A stretch of DNA of 64,000 bases from NCBI RefSeq assembly GCF_030867145.1, contig NC_134414.1, positions 130,646,465 to 130,710,464 of the forward strand. The letters run 5' to 3'. The position numbers and the translations under genes are program-made. This stretch comes from Opisthocomus hoazin (Eukaryota; Chordata; Aves; Opisthocomiformes; Opisthocomidae). Positions 1 through 31,670 of the stretch are shown here, piece after piece. Position 1 is the first letter of the stretch, and each line of letters opens with the position of its first letter. Under the pieces are notes generated by a model that worked only from the letters and a program-made list of their open reading frames with translations, made no database searches and was not told where the DNA came from.

Positions 1-260
1 GCCGCTGCGCCGCCCGGGCCCGGAGAGAAGGCTCTGGCAGGAACCTTCGTAGTTCAGACAGTGCTGAGCAGGGGCCTGAAGGCGAAGATGGGGGAGAAGG
101 CGAGAGGCCGTGTCTTGAGGGGGGAATGGGGGAGAGGGCCAGGGACCAGCTGGGGGACTGAGCTCGGGAGACGGGTACGGGACAGGCGAAGCGGGCAGAC
201 CCCGCTGCACCGAAGGCAGCGCTTCACAACGCTGCGAATGCCGGCAGGGATGAGTTCGGC
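1..260. promoter_or_regulatory. CpG-rich window edge, possible 5' end of neighbouring gene (NXPE3?)
   Basis: The first roughly 260 bases are GC- and CpG-rich and then give way to AT-rich DNA, as at the margin of a CpG-island promoter. No coding exon can be assigned. In other vertebrates NXPE3 lies next to CEP97 on the same strand. Here that places it to the left of the window on the minus strand, so this edge could be its promoter or untranslated first exon. This is inference from gene order only. Confidence 0.35.
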
Positions 261-2745
261 ACCCTGCACCAGAGCTCTGTGGCACCTCCAGCCCGGTAAC
301 AGGACAGCTAACTGGGATCTGCCATCGCTTCTGAACGCTGCCTATGCTTGGGAATGCCTCTTCCCAAAACAGTCACCTGTGAGCAGTTGTTTGCATAAGC
401 GCGGGTTAAAGGCTCAGTCTTCTTTTTAGTAAGCAATACGTAGCTTGCGTAAAACAAGGAACAGAGACATATTCCTGTGAACATAATACTTTAGCCATTA
501 CAAACACTAAGTGCCTACTCTTGTCTCCTGCCCCCACCTCCATCAGCCATCCAGCCATTTTGAATGAGTTAAGAGACCTCACTTCTACTTTTCTCCTCCT
601 TTCCCCCAATTGCAATGGTGATTACCCAGCAGAGAGAGAAAGCAAAACTCTCAACAGGCACCAGCTTTCATTAGTATAACACACTGTTGGTCAAGAACTG
701 AAAGCCGTCTGGCTGTATAACACTAAAGAAATGCAGTATATTGAAAGATACTTGGTATTGATCCCCCCCATATATAAAGTCTATCCATTTTATAGCAATC
801 TCATTTCACACTTCCTCCATGAGCCATGCTGTGTGCCAAGTTCTCCTACAGACTCTTCAGTTCAAAGCAAGACCCAAGGCAAAACTAATCAGTGTGCTAA
901 GTGCCAGGCCTAAGCCCACCTCTGTAACGTAGCTGGACACTGGATGTTGGGGGTGAGGGCATGGAAGGTGACAACTATGACAAAAACGGTGCTCTTAGCA
1001 GGAAATCGATACTGCTATGCTATTTTCCAGCACATTTTACATTTCACCGTGCCCCAGTGATGAGAAGGGATCCCCACCATTTTGCCCCATAAATTCTTCG
1101 GTTATTAGTGTAGTTAGTCTTGATAAAGACCTAACAATGAACCAAATGTGCTTTTCTAATCCCTAGCATAGGAAGACCTTGTGCATAAAGAGGCCATAAG
1201 CTGGTCACTGAACATTTGCCCCTACGCTGTAGAAGGGACCTTGTAAAAGGCTGTTTGAAGTTATTTGAATGTCAATGGCTTTGGTGAGGCCTGTTCCACA
1301 TACAACATCTAGACGTCATGAGCCCAGAAAAAACTACAGCTTCAGCAGCTGTCACTCAGAACTTTACCACACCAGAAGCACTTAGCAGTTATTTTGAGAT
1401 GAGTACAGAAAGACAGATACTGAAAAAGAATCATTCTTTCCTTATTTCCTTTTCCAGAATTACATGCAGGAAGGTGAAGTTATGCTGTGCCATTGGCCCC
1501 ATCGCCCTTTTGCTCCCTCACCTGCAAGTAATCATCACTAACACACAGAATATTAGACAATGCATCTGGGATTACTGAACTGATTCTTAACTATAGGCAA
1601 GCGCTGGGGAATGTTTCGGTTCGCCCCTTGCGGTGAAGTAACACACGTTTGTGCTCAAGCATGATGAGATTTAACAAACAATGCATTGGACAGAGTCTGC
1701 AAAGAGCACAACCCACCCTGTTCCCTTTCAACAGATATCTTCACCCGGTCCCCTTTTGCCACATCACCCTGTATCACTCCTCCAACCAGTTTCCACCTAC
1801 ACAACCATCTGGTGGTGTTTCCCCACAGTTCCTAGAGCAGCAAGTTTCACTCTGACTTTGCATACAAGTTCAGCATGTCCCCTGGTTTCCGGCATACCAA
1901 CAACTGAAGTATATTTGACTTGGTTGGAAAAAGTCTCTTGCTGATCTGGTGCTGTCTAAACCCTTTTCACATCATCTAATGCTTGTAAATTGATAGAGCT
2001 TTTGCCAGAAGAATCTTCTTCCACCTTCCTCAAGTCCTTTCCCAAAAGGTTATGGAGAAACTTACCCACAGGCACCAGGAAGTCTTCCCACCTCTCTCCC
2101 GTGCCAGCAAACCTGCTTCAGGATCCTCCCTCCGGCAGCTGTGCTGCCTTCTCTGTTCCAGGGCAGGCAGGAACACAGCTTCCCGTTGCCCCCAGGCAGT
2201 TCTGCTCTCTCTGGGACTAAAGGGAAGCACCTCCAGTGCTCCCTTTCCCTTTCTCCACCAGACAACGGTGCGGCCACAGCCACCTCAGCCAAAGGCTGCC
2301 TGGAGCACACCCAGCGAGTTTAACATTGACACTGCAGTACCAAAGCAGGAAAAGCAGCAAGCAACCGTAAGTAAGAAAAAGCAGATGAGAAAGGTAGCTT
2401 ACCTACCTTGCTAGCAAAAGAATAGCTACTTCACGCACTTAAGACTCTCTGTATCTGTGAGCAAAGCCAGAGGATTAAAGACTGAAAGGACAGCCAATCT
2501 GCTGTAGAAAAAGTATCAAAATTGGGAACAAGCAACCCGCAAGGAGGAGAGGACATGTGAATGAACTCCATCCCAGAGAGCTCAGCACTAGAAGACAGCT
2601 GTGTAGTTGACCTTGAGGGTACGGGCTCCAATAGCACGTGCATTTGCCTTTAACTTCAAGCTGAAGGGGCTGTAGGAGCTAATGATGGAAGGAAGAAAAG
2701 CATTCAGACTGTAGAGTTTCTCAGTGTCTCCTGTTTCTCCTCAGG
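261..2745. other. Non-coding stretch, no gene recognised
   Basis: I see only short frames without domain character or credible splice pairs, and ordinary mixed-composition DNA. It is probably intergenic, or intron 1 of the gene whose promoter may sit at the left edge. Confidence 0.4.
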
Positions 2746-2930
2746 TCACAGAATGTTCAGGGTTGGAAGGGACCCCCGTGGGTCATCTAGTCCAACTCCC
2801 TGCCGAAGCAGGGTCACCTACAGCAGGCTGCACAGGACCTTGTCCAGGCGGGTCTTGAATATCTCCAGAGAAGGAGACTTCACAACCTCCCTGGGCAACC
2901 TGTTCCAGTGCTCCGTCCCACAGCCTCTAC
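2746..2930 (-). mobile_element. CR1 LINE 3' fragment, minus orientation
   Basis: Read on the minus strand this is the 3' end of a CR1 non-LTR retrotransposon. It has the segment on an amount of 'one in a crowd' class filler: the AACAGG-TGCCCAGGGAGG block, the GAGATATTCAAGACCC block, and the closing GGACTAGATGACC-CACGGGGGTCCCTTCCAACCCTGAACATTCTGTGA segment. It is 5'-truncated, as most CR1 copies are, and lacks open reading frames. It closely resembles the copy at 30530-31068, so both probably belong to one subfamily. Confidence 0.85.
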
Positions 2931-5199
2931 ACACATAAGCAGTGGGAACCTCTTCAGTTCATTGTTCACGCACTTCCCACACCAGAAAACGTGCTGCAAG
3001 TTCTCAAGGGGCTGGAGAACTCCAGCTGGTGTAATAAAAATGGACAGGAAGAGACATCACAAAGGCTGCTGCTTGAATGCAATTTGGCACAATACTAACT
3101 AAACAGCCCTGGCTGCTGGGCTGCTGCTCCTCACGACCCCACATTGTTTGAGAATTGTTTAGGCTTTTGTAACCGTTTATTGCTTTCAGCCCAACACATG
3201 AACAATTTCAACACAATGTTCACAGATTTTACATTTTTCAGGGTATCCCTCACGATCACGGGCTTTTCATTTCCACAGAAACTAGAGTCTTGGAAGTCAA
3301 AGGCTGTGACTGGTTTCATTCGAGCATCCTGTACACAATTTTCTGCTATTTTTTCCCTTGTTCAATGTCATCCAGCACATATCAAAGGACAGGCAAATAG
3401 GATCTTGGCAAGGAAAAAGGGGATAACTTGTGCAATGCCAAAGCTCTCACATTCACAGATTCTGCCAGAAACAACTTGGGCCGTACCTGAAAACTTCCTA
3501 CCAATCCTCAAGAAGTCCCCACTGGGACAACAGGCACAATCGCCCACTCCACTGGTCTTGATGCTCCTAGAGCAAGCCACATGCTGGTTTACTTGCAGGA
3601 CTTGTGGCAGTCACATGCACCTTTCTAGACCCACAAGAAGCTATGATGGAGCAGTACAAGGGACGTGTCTGAAAACATCCTCATGCACAGGCAAAACCCA
3701 TGCCAAGCCACAGACAGAAAATGAGAATGAGTTCCATCAGTGACACAGATAAAGTTGAGGAGCCTCATGTGTTGAGGTCTGTCAAGATGTCTATGTGCTG
3801 TCCCACGTAGGCCAAAGTAATACTTCCTTCTACCCTACACCACAAATTATTGCCTTTTATCACCACAGATCCTTCACAAATGCAGTATTACGGCTTAAAA
3901 TCAGTGATGTACGGATGCATATGATACTTGGATATAGTGGTTTGTGCTTTTGCAACTGCATCACTACAGCAGAGAAAAATTAGTTTTCACACTGTAACAC
4001 CTGAGTGAAGGTGAAAAATACCTCACCTACCATCTGGACATGATGTTATACAGAATTAACAGGAGTTTTTCAAACCACATCATCATATAACAAAAGAAAC
4101 TCAGCTCCTAGCATAAGTAAATATTTCAGCCCATAACATTCAAAGTAACTATTTCCATTCAAACAAAATCAGGTCCATCCACGAGATGTATTTATCCCTT
4201 TATTTACCAACTCTAGCCAAATATTTCAGTGTGCCATCTTATTACAAATATGAATCACAAACAGGGACAAGAGGAACCTTCCACCTGAGCTCCTGAACCG
4301 TTATGGTTACTATCCCTACAATACACAGCATTCAAACTGAATAGTACAACTTTAAGCTCTTAACTACTCCAAGAGAAAACAGCACTGCTCTTCTATTTTA
4401 AGACTTGAGGCAAAGTCTCTTTAGCTACACCCACTTCCGTCTTTCAAATGTCTTCACAGAAGAGCAAGGAAAGGCTCACTTTAAAACCTCTGTGTTTCCT
4501 TTCTTCAGTGTAATGAAGTGGAAACACATAGTAAAAAGTTAAAAAATGGCCACTAACCTCCATGTGTGAAATGAGAGTTCAGCAAAACAAAGTTATTTTT
4601 GTTTGGGTTTTGTTTGTTTGTTTTTTTAACCTTTAGGATGACTGTCCTGCAGTAATACATGACTTTTATGTATGTCTGAGCTCCTGGACTGTTTGCCTGT
4701 TAAAGCCTGAAAGATGTTTAATTAGTCTTCATTTATTTAAGCACACAGCAGGTATCCGACCAAACCAAAACAGCAGAAGGAACAACATGCTTTGGAGTTG
4801 TATTTCTCTTGATAAGCCTGTAGCCTTCACTCTCTTTCTAGAAAGCTCTGTACAGAATACTGCCATAACTTTTAATTTAACCATGGTAGGGAATTAAGAA
4901 CACGAAAGAGAGGGCCAGTGGTAGAAACGAAGGACTGCAAGTCATGAATACCAATTTCAGTGGCACCTACTAATCTGTTGGTATATAAATTTCAAGTAGC
5001 CTACCGCACTCTTACTGTCTTCAGCACAGAAACAGCGGGCTGTTTGATGCCTCAGCTGTACCGAGCCACAAATGCTAATGCTTACCTTGTCATCGCTGTT
5101 TTGTATTTCTAAACTTTTTACCTCCAAAAGATCCCTCCAATGGTAAGACAATGACTATTAGCTGCCAGAGTCAGAATCAAGTACAAATTAACATTTTCA
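2931..5199. other. Non-coding stretch, no gene recognised
   Basis: No splice-consistent or homologous coding sequence was seen. The interval contains a T-rich run near 4595-4627 and AATAAA hexamers on the minus strand at 4199-4204 and 4732-4737, which are alternative candidate ends for the leftward CEP97 transcript. Confidence 0.4.
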
Positions 5200-8100
5200 A
5201 TAAATGTACAAATCATTTATTTCAAAGTCAAAAAACTCAGAGGTACAAACAAAATATTTAAGAAACAATAAATCCAGAAATGTAAACACTTATAGAAAAT
5301 ATACGAACTGTACCAATTTAACCACCCATCATTCTTCATGGAAAACAGTGAGAAGTAGACAGACAAATCAATGCCTAATTGTTCTTTCTTCAGATTCTAG
5401 TTTAGAGGTAGAATACTACTGTGAAAGACTCAATAAAATTTAGTTCAGTAGAATTATGCTACAAGTGAATTTGGCCCGTATGCTTATAAATGTAATGAAA
5501 CCAGAAAATAAATCTCTTGTTGAGAGCTCTTACCCAGTAGAATTTGGCACAGCACTTCCCAAGAGCACCTTTCCTGATAAATACTGGTTTATGCTTTTGC
5601 AAGTAAAGGATCCTGTGCTTTTTCCATTATTGGCATAAAGAAAGCATTTAAAAATAGACAGGAAGTCCCAACTTTTTAGCAGGCATACAGAAAACCAGTG
5701 TTTTTCACTAACTTGTCCAAGATAGCCAAACTGGAAAAAAAACCCCTTTAACTACGAAAGAAGACTTTTTGAAAGATTTCAGGAATACCTGACGCTTACA
5801 TATTTGGGTGGCACAGTTCTCAAGGCGTGGGGAAAAAAAAAGTTAATACAACAGGAAAAAAGTCTATTTTCCACTATCTCAAAGGAGAGGAACTGACCAG
5901 TTTTCACATTTTACTGTCCGTCAGTCTCCACCAAATGCTACAATTCTATCATCTCTGGAGAAAGTGTATCTATGTGAGACACTAAGTTCAAATCCAGTAA
6001 AAAAGTACCCAGGTAGTCTCAAAGGAATGTATCTTCCTTTTTCTTTTTCTTCATCAACCAATCTGCTACAAGTAGAAATTAAGATTGTAGTTCCTCAGAC
6101 AATATATACAAATTCATAAAAATCAGAAACAATTTGCAAGCTCAATGACATACAAGATTATTCAGAAAAAAATCTTGGGTTTTTTTTTTTTTTTTTTACA
6201 CACAGACTGGTTGCTAAGTGCATTATTTTAAATTGCTGCATGCAAATAAAATCTATGGTTGTTTAAGGGACTTCACTATAAACAAACAGGCTTCTGCAGT
6301 TTAGTTTAACAAGGACTTCCTCAAGTAGTTGCTGAAAGATATTTGTGTTTTAGAAGCAATAAAAATAAAGTTTGCAGTCTTAATGCCTTCTTGCTTTATG
6401 ATATAAGAACACTTCTGGAGATGTAAATATGATAAAATCCCAATTTAGACAGCCAGTTCACAAGGACTCAACCATGACCCTGCTTCTTTCAAGCAAATGA
6501 AAGCAAAGCTAGGCCAATGTTCAGTACCTTTTAAAAATTCCATCCTTGCCACACATACTTTGCTTACAAAATAGCACCACACAGTAATATTCACCACAAA
6601 ACAAAACAAAACACCCACAAATAAACAAACATTAGAGTTTCTGCATTCACTCAACAACTAAATCTCCCATTTGTTTAAATGACAGGTTTAAGTACTAAAA
6701 ACAAGAGTTGTGACCATTAAGCTCAGTTCATGGAAGAAGGCAGAAACAGAAATTTACTTACTGTCATTAATGAGACATTGCCTTGTACTTTTCTTTTGTA
6801 AAGAAGTTATCTAACAGAGAAATCAATACAATCCAAATACCTTAAAAAAATTGAAATATAAAATGTGAACAGGCCTGCTTTTATGATATTCTTCTCCATT
6901 TCCAAATACCATCTGGAACAGTGTCTATCAAATATTACATGCAGTAAAAAAAAAATGTATTCTTGATTACATGAAAGATCGAAAGGCGTAAGCTATAACA
7001 ATAATTGGGAGAAAACTGAAATGGTAGCACCAACTCTTCTATGATTGCTATCACAGGCTAAACCTGAAAACACAGATAATGGCATTTCCACCTTCCTCCT
7101 TGCCCCTCCCTTCAGAAAAGCCAGCTCAAAAAGAGTGCTTTCTGCCACAGACTAGCTGAAAGAGGTTTGCATGTGCCAGCCACCTCATTTGGGGCAAAAT
7201 TAGTTGTGTGGCACAGCTTAAACAACTAGTCTGAGCTATGTTTAGCTGGTTTTTCTGAAGCAAATTAAAGAAGCACTTAAACTGTACTCATGGCAGAGCT
7301 GACAACACTGCCTGACAAATAACCATTAGTGATCTCTTCCATCAGCACTGGAGGATCAGCCCAGGACAAAGCAGAACTGACAAGCTTTCCTTGTACTGCA
7401 AAGTACATTCTTCTGTTGAATATGAAGCCTTGCAAAAGGCAGACACCGAAAGGCATAGAAAACCAATACAGGAAAATTTCAGACATGGATTTTCATGTAT
7501 TAGGCCTTCTGATTCCTTCATGGAATTTCCACCATCTCCCAAAAGGAGCTGTGCATCCTCATCCAGGTAAAAGAATATTACATACTTAGATTAAGAAAAC
7601 GTATACAGATAAGAAGAGTAAATGTTAGGCCATATATTAAACTATTAAACTATCAATATCATGATTCTTCGAGAGCTCAAAACAGACTGAAATAAGCCAT
7701 TTTTAAGTATATATACAGTTTCATCCCTCATTTTTCCACTCTGTCCCCCATTATGTCTTTCCCTGTATGTATTTTAATGGTCAGAATGAAAATATTTTGT
7801 GTATATACAAACCAACTACATTTAACCCTGTAAAAACTAATCCAAAACTTCAACATTCTTTGTAATTTCTGTATATTTAGACAATTCTTCTTCTACACAT
7901 GCAAGATACTTTTCAGAATGTTAGAAAAAAAATCTTTCGTATTTCACATCTTCCCCAAAGGAGTAAGTAAACTTGATTATATGTTGGTACACACTATACT
8001 GTATACCTTCATAAAAACAATTTTGAACATATAGGTTACAAGTTAAAAAAGCCAACAGTTGACCTAGGCATTAGTTAAAGTAAGTCTTCTTGTGTTTGTA

Positions 8101-10617
8101 AGCTCTAATAACAGAGGGAATATCAAGAAACAGTCTAGGGCTTCCATGAAAAAACAAGTTTCACCAACTTTTCCCCTTTTTGGCACCTCAAAAATTAAAG
8201 TTGTTGCTCCTCTTTCTAATTCTGCAGTAAAAGTGACAATAATACAAAATAGCAAAATATATATGGTCCCTCAGTGTCTTCAGTAAGTGAAACATTTTTA
8301 TCCAGACAGTGGTCTAGTTTCTCCCACGTCTTACATATGCTATACACCATTCTGCCACAAAAGAGAACTTACTGTTTTATTACACCTAACCACTGCCTCC
8401 AAAGTGTAAGGTCCAACAACTGTTTCACAGACAGAAATAATTTCTCTCTCAAAACCCAAAGAAAGTGTCTTTAAAGGTTTACACCAGATTTTTCTATAAC
8501 AAAGAAGAGCCAAATCCTATGAACTGCAGAGACCCCCAAGCATGGCAGATCTAAATACAAGTTGAGAACCTTCAGAGGACAAGAGTACAATCACGTACCC
8601 TACACACTTCCTTGCACAGTATTAGATGTTCTGATACATTAATGCACCACTTTCAATACCCAAGCACATTCATACTCCAAGATGTAATTGTGAAAATGGT
8701 TATGCTACAAACGTGCTGTAACTAGACTGAGTTAGAAAGACAGCACATTAAGAATCTAGCATCTCAGTAGCTGGGGTTTTTTTAATGCTCTCATGCATGC
8801 AAGGCACAGTCAAATGTCAGCTGGACTGCAGTGACAGCTCTTTTGAGAAGTTCCTGCCCTAGAACTTATTTTTTTGTGGGGAGGGGAAAAAAGAGGTAAC
8901 AGCTACTCTAAGCACTGAGGCAAGTTTTACTCTTCCAAGGTGAACTTCACCACTGAATGGATGGTTGGTACAAGTCCAATACACCATTTATATTCTAAAT
9001 AAAAGCTATTTTGAAACCTCAAGTTGATACTGGCCTCATGCCAAACTCCCGAGTAGTGGTAAATTTCAGCTGAGAACGTAAAACAGAGAAACAGCCAAAG
9101 CTTTTACAAAAATTATTTTATATGGCAACATGGTTGTAAGTGTCACTTTGAAATAGCAATAGTTGATTTAAATGACACCATAGCACCAGAAGTTAAAGTG
9201 TGGATTCACAGAATTACAATATGCATATGTCTTTGTATCTGAGAAGTTAATACTAGCAAACTATTGAAACACTGGCCTTCCAGTGCACACTGCACAATGC
9301 AGTATCAACAAACTTAACCGAACCCTAGAAGTCACAATGTCAACTTCTGTTTTACTGGAGTCCATTATAAACCGCGTGGCAAAACAGACTTCCCTTGCCT
9401 CTTCTGTGGTATACTAAGATACTTGAGCTTTTTCCATTAAAAAAACAACATAGCAATGACTTGGCAAAATACAAACCCTATTGCTTGCCCAGTGTTTAAG
9501 TGGAAAGCACAGCCTAGGTAACTCAGCACGTTTGCCAACAGGAAAGAAATACAGCTTTTTATCCACATCTAGTTAGAATGTCAGATACTGGACATACACG
9601 TAAAAAAAAACCCAAACAACCCAACAGAGATGTCAAGAAATAGCTTTAAGTCATGACATTTGCTTTTAATATTTATACCTGTAGCTAGAGTAATGGTGGT
9701 CCATCAAATGCACTAACGTCTTGCAAGCCATGCAGATCCAAATCCCACAGTGACATTAGCACCCTTGTGGAGGCAAAACATTACGTCACCAAGTCTGCTG
9801 CTGTAACCCAGCAGTGCAGTCTTGGAAACTATCTTCCCAAATCACATGCCCTTTTGAAATTCTGGTGTAGTAAAGGCTGCTACTGGTTGCACTTTTGAGT
9901 CTTACCTGAGAAAGCAGGGAAATGCAACCCCAGGGCAAACAAAGGTCAAAGTTTGCTTGCAGCTCCCTAAGGTCTCACTCCTTTAGTCCTTGATTCAGTG
10001 CGTATGTAAATGACAGTTCCTAGCCAGCAGCTTCAAGTAAATGACAAAAAGAAGTCGCTGCCTTGGACATTGGTTTCATGGAATGCATCTTTGAAACACT
10101 GACCAAACAACTCTTGTTAAAGTCAAAAGAAGTGTGAAAAGCAACTGCTTTCATCTTTCTCAACAGGCTGTATCCATACCTACACACACTGTCTATATTG
10201 ACTCCATTTCTTCCCATATTGTTTCCTTCTCTTTGCGAAGCAAGAGCTCATTCCTGCTTTTTATAAAAACATTTAAAGACACTGTCACCAAAGTGAATTT
10301 ACAGCAAACACCCCTACTACCCCAAATCACCCCCAATCTTCAGAATTAATTTAATGGAAGTTAGTTATAAGGATATAAGTTTTATGTTTGAAAATAAAGT
10401 GCATAATGACTGTCATTGAGAACTTTGCTGATTTCAGGTTAGCATAGTTCGCATCAGTCCTCAACAACGTAAATAAAATACTAATTAAAACATAAATTGG
10501 TAACATGAGTCAAAATCTGAAACAGCACACATGAAAAATAAGTTTTGTATAAATGGGGAAAAAAAAAGAGAAAGGAAAGTGAAATGGAATCCCTAGCCCT
10601 TTGTGGAACTGAACCTA
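5200..10617 (-). other. CEP97: Probable CEP97 3' UTR
   Basis: This AT-rich, repeat-poor sequence follows the CEP97 stop codon without another recognisable gene. A minus-strand AATAAA lies at 5216-5221, with T/G-rich sequence beyond it in the transcript direction, making about 5.2 kb a reasonable distal end. Other hexamers exist on both sides, so the real end is uncertain. No open frame here looks protein-coding. Confidence 0.4.
6180..6197. repeat. Poly-T tract
   Basis: An 18-base T homopolymer inside the probable CEP97 3' UTR (poly-A in the transcript sense). Confidence 0.9.
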
Positions 10618-24861
<14,244 letters not shown>

Positions 24862-24907
24862 GCTCCCCTCTTGCCGCCACCGCCAGGCAACCGAGCGCCG
24901 GACGCCG

Positions 24908-24912
24908 ATTGG
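24908..24912 (-). promoter_or_regulatory. CCAAT box (NF-Y type)
   Basis: ATTGG on the plus strand within GATTGGCT, i.e. CCAAT on the minus strand. It lies between the two divergent start codons, about 45 bases upstream of the CEP97 ATG. The context fits NF-Y, but the motif is short. Confidence 0.5.
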
Positions 24913-25170
24913 CTGCCTCGCTCCCCGACGGGAAAACGGTCCCTTTTGCTCCCGGTGGGGCGGAAGGCGCCGCGTGCGGAGCCGCCCGGCGGGACGTTAA
25001 CGGAATGACATAGAGCCCGCCCGGCGCAAGCGCTCCCGCGCGGCCCCTCTCCCCCTCTCGCCCCTCCAGCCGGGGAGGCACCGCCCGCCCCGCCCCCTCC
25101 CGCCAGACGCTGCGCGGCGGAGCCGTCCCGGCCTGCTGCGCGCGGCGCACGGAAACGCCGTTTCCCGTCA

Positions 25171-25186
25171 TCCTCTCTTCCTCTTC
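25171..25186 (+). promoter_or_regulatory. RPL24: 5'TOP-like pyrimidine tract at RPL24 transcription start
   Basis: An uninterrupted 16-base C/T run sits about 37 bases upstream of the RPL24 ATG. Ribosomal protein mRNAs begin at a C inside such a tract (terminal oligopyrimidine), which places translation under mTOR/LARP1 control. The exact start base is not visible. Confidence 0.65.
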
Positions 25187-25222
25187 GGCCCGGCCGCCGC
25201 CCGCTTCGGAGCTGCCGCCATC

Positions 25223-29090
<3,868 letters not shown>

Positions 29091-29110
29091 CTTGCCAAAC
29101 TGTCACGCTG

Positions 29111-29116
29111 AATAAA
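29111..29116 (+). terminator. RPL24: RPL24 polyadenylation signal AATAAA
   Basis: Canonical hexamer 20 bases after the stop codon, followed by T/G-containing sequence. It gives the very short 3' UTR expected of a ribosomal protein mRNA. Confidence 0.85.
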
Positions 29117-29139
29117 TATCTCACTAACTTTCATAACTT

Positions 29140-30529
29140 GTGCCATGTTCTCTTCAACTGTGGAAGACATACTGAAGAGAATTAATCGATGAAACAACCA
29201 TGTCTGTTGCTGCAGACTGAAAACCACCTTGCCATAAAACAGTTGGTTTCTTAGACAATCTGCTGTATTAGCACACATTTCATCAGTCTTTAAAGAATGA
29301 CCCAGGTGGCAGGGAAGATGGAGCTGATGTTTGAGAAGCTGTTTTTGCCTGAAGGACAACACAGGACATGAGTACAAGTTTATTCCACATCTATGTCAAA
29401 TGGCATAAAAAGAGGTTTCCAAGTTCAACTAAATGGTGTGCGAGGCAGTACTGTCGGTGACTTAAAAAGGCTAACGCTCTTCTTGTGTTGTGGAATGCAC
29501 ATAGCAAGATGTTGTAGAGGATGAAAGAAATAGGTTGAAAAAGGGAGCGGATGGTTTCACAGACCACATGGCTGTTACAAAGGTTCAGATGCAACTCCTG
29601 GGTGAGGAAGTAGCAAAGCCATGAATTCCTGGAAGCTGCTGTCAGGAAAAGGAGAGCTGTAAAGATCCTGCTTTGCACTCACTCACTAAGCTAAATGGGT
29701 TTCTTGACCCAATACAGCTACTCTTCTGCAATTATGATCTAATTAGCAGCACTTGCAACACTGGTAACAAACAGGTTGAATGAGCTTCAAATGCAGTTGA
29801 TGATATCCATTTACTTCAGTCCCATTCAGGTTCATATTTAACTTCCAGAACACAGATAGGGGTTCCCTTAGTAGTTTTCCAGTCCTAGAGGGAGTGGTCA
29901 TTTGTTAAATTCTTCATGTAAAGTATTTGTCTACTTCAGTAATTACACTGTGTAGGCAGTGAGCCCAAGCTTTGCCATTGTTTTGATGGACAGTAATAGG
30001 AGAAAACAAACCTCTGTTTTCTGGATTGGATACTGCTCAGTTTATTGGTGCCACATCTTACTACCTGTTAGCGTTGAGGGCTTGCTTTGTTATCTGACTG
30101 CACAAGTCAAGAAAGCAGCTGTCTTTTCATAGTTTTCCTTCCTGCAGTTCTTTTGGGCTTCAAAAACACAATGCTTGTAATGGGCAATTTGGGTTACGGG
30201 TTGTATTTTGAGTTACATCATACTTTTATTAATATTAATAAAATAGATACAGGTTTGAATCAAGGTTGCAACCCATTTAAAATAGGTCCAGCTTGATTAT
30301 ATTAGTGGAATTTGCACCACTGTCTTCCAAAAAATTACGCTTTTTGCTATTAAACCATAGGAGCTACTCATGTTTAGAATTAAATTGGAGGCTTTTAAAC
30401 TGGTTAACACATTCGAAAGTGAAGCCACCAGAAACTCAAAAGGGAGAGAGAGCAAGGAAAACGCCTTGGTGTTACAGGCAAAGGAATTTTTAATCATCTA
30501 AAATGGATTTTTAGATGAGAGGTTCTCCT
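29140..30529. other. RPL24-ZBTB11 intergenic, no gene recognised
   Basis: Mixed-composition DNA without credible exons, RNA genes or repeats beyond short homopolymers. Confidence 0.45.
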
Positions 30530-31068
30530 TCCTCTCTACACTGCCCTAGTGAGGCCCCATCTGGAGTACTCTGTCCAGTTCTGGGCTCCCCAGTTCAAGA
30601 AAGATGAGGAGCTGCTGGAGAGTGTCCAGCAGAGGGCTACAAGGATGGTGAGGGGACTGGAGCGTCTCTCCTATGAGGAGAGGCTGAGGGAGCTGGGCTT
30701 GTTTAGCCTGGAGAAGACTGAGAGGGTACCTAATATATGCTTACAAATATCTGAAGGGTGGGTGTCAGGAGGATGGGGCCAGACTCTTTTCAGTGGTGCC
30801 CAGTGACAGGACAAGGGGCAATGGGCACAAACTGAAGCATAGGAAGTTCCATCTGAACATGAGGAAGAACTTCTTCCCTCTGAGGGTCACGGAGCACTGG
30901 AACAGGCTGCCCAGGGAGGTTGTGGAGTCTCCTTCTCTGGAGATATTCAAGACCCACCTGGACAAGGTCCTGTGCAGCCTGCTGTAGGTGACCCTGCTTC
31001 AGCAGGGGGGTTGGACTAGATGATCCACAGAAGTCCCCTCCAACCCCTACCATTCTGTGATTCTGTGA
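30530..31068 (+). mobile_element. CR1 LINE 3' end, plus orientation
   Basis: About 540 bases of CR1 3' sequence. It begins in the region encoding the end of the reverse transcriptase (TGGAGTACTCTGTCCAGTTC; GAGGCTGAGGGAGCTGGGC), runs through the 3' UTR (GGAACAGGCTGCCCAGGGAG) and ends with GGACTAGATGATCC and a CATTCTGTGATTCTGTGA tail. The frame is broken by small indels, so it is a dead 5'-truncated copy. It is the same subfamily as 2746-2930, in the opposite orientation. Confidence 0.92.
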
Positions 31069-31160
31069 AGGCTGAAAACACTACTGAAAGCCACCTCTGC
31101 TAGTGACAACTATATGAAATCCTGATTCTGTGAGTGCCTTGTATCGAGTACCTGGTACAC

Positions 31161-31187
31161 TGCATGCATGCATGCATGCATGCATGC
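31161..31187. repeat. (TGCA)n tetranucleotide repeat
   Basis: About 6-7 perfect units of the self-complementary TGCA/ATGC motif, able to form a hairpin or cruciform. Confidence 0.95.
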
Positions 31188-31670
31188 TTGGGGAAGTTTT
31201 CAGCTAAAAAGCTGAAAGCAAAGATGAGCTTTTAAAGACAATCTGCTTGAAATACCATTAGCGCTATATAGGAATTGATTGTCAGATATGACTAATTAGT
31301 AAGTCAGTATTTGTTGACGCTTTGAAGTTTGCAGTCTTTGGCTGCCTGCTGTTGCTTGCAGAGGTGCAGAGACATGCTTTAAGGTTATTCTTGCTTGCTG
31401 TTTATTCCTGAGTGCTGACTGATAGGTGAGACAGAGCGAAGAGTCACAGCCCATCAGGTTACTCCTCACAAGCTGCTTTGAGTGAGTGAGGCAGGCTGTT
31501 CAGAGCAGGGCGTTAACCTGGCGTAACTGCACGTTATTCAGCTCAAACATCGATATAATGCAATGAATTAACAAGGAAATTAATAAATTAAAAGTTCTTG
31601 TGTTTACCTAATGCAATGTAATTAGTTCTCTATTAAATATTCACCACTAAAAATAGAATACGTAAAATTT

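Noticed and set aside
3144-3743. A 199-codon open frame in non-coding DNA
   Set aside because: No recognisable domain, no splice or promoter support, and composition like its surroundings.
30549-30806. Open frame of about 85 codons
   Set aside because: It is the eroded reverse-transcriptase end of the CR1 copy and not a host gene.
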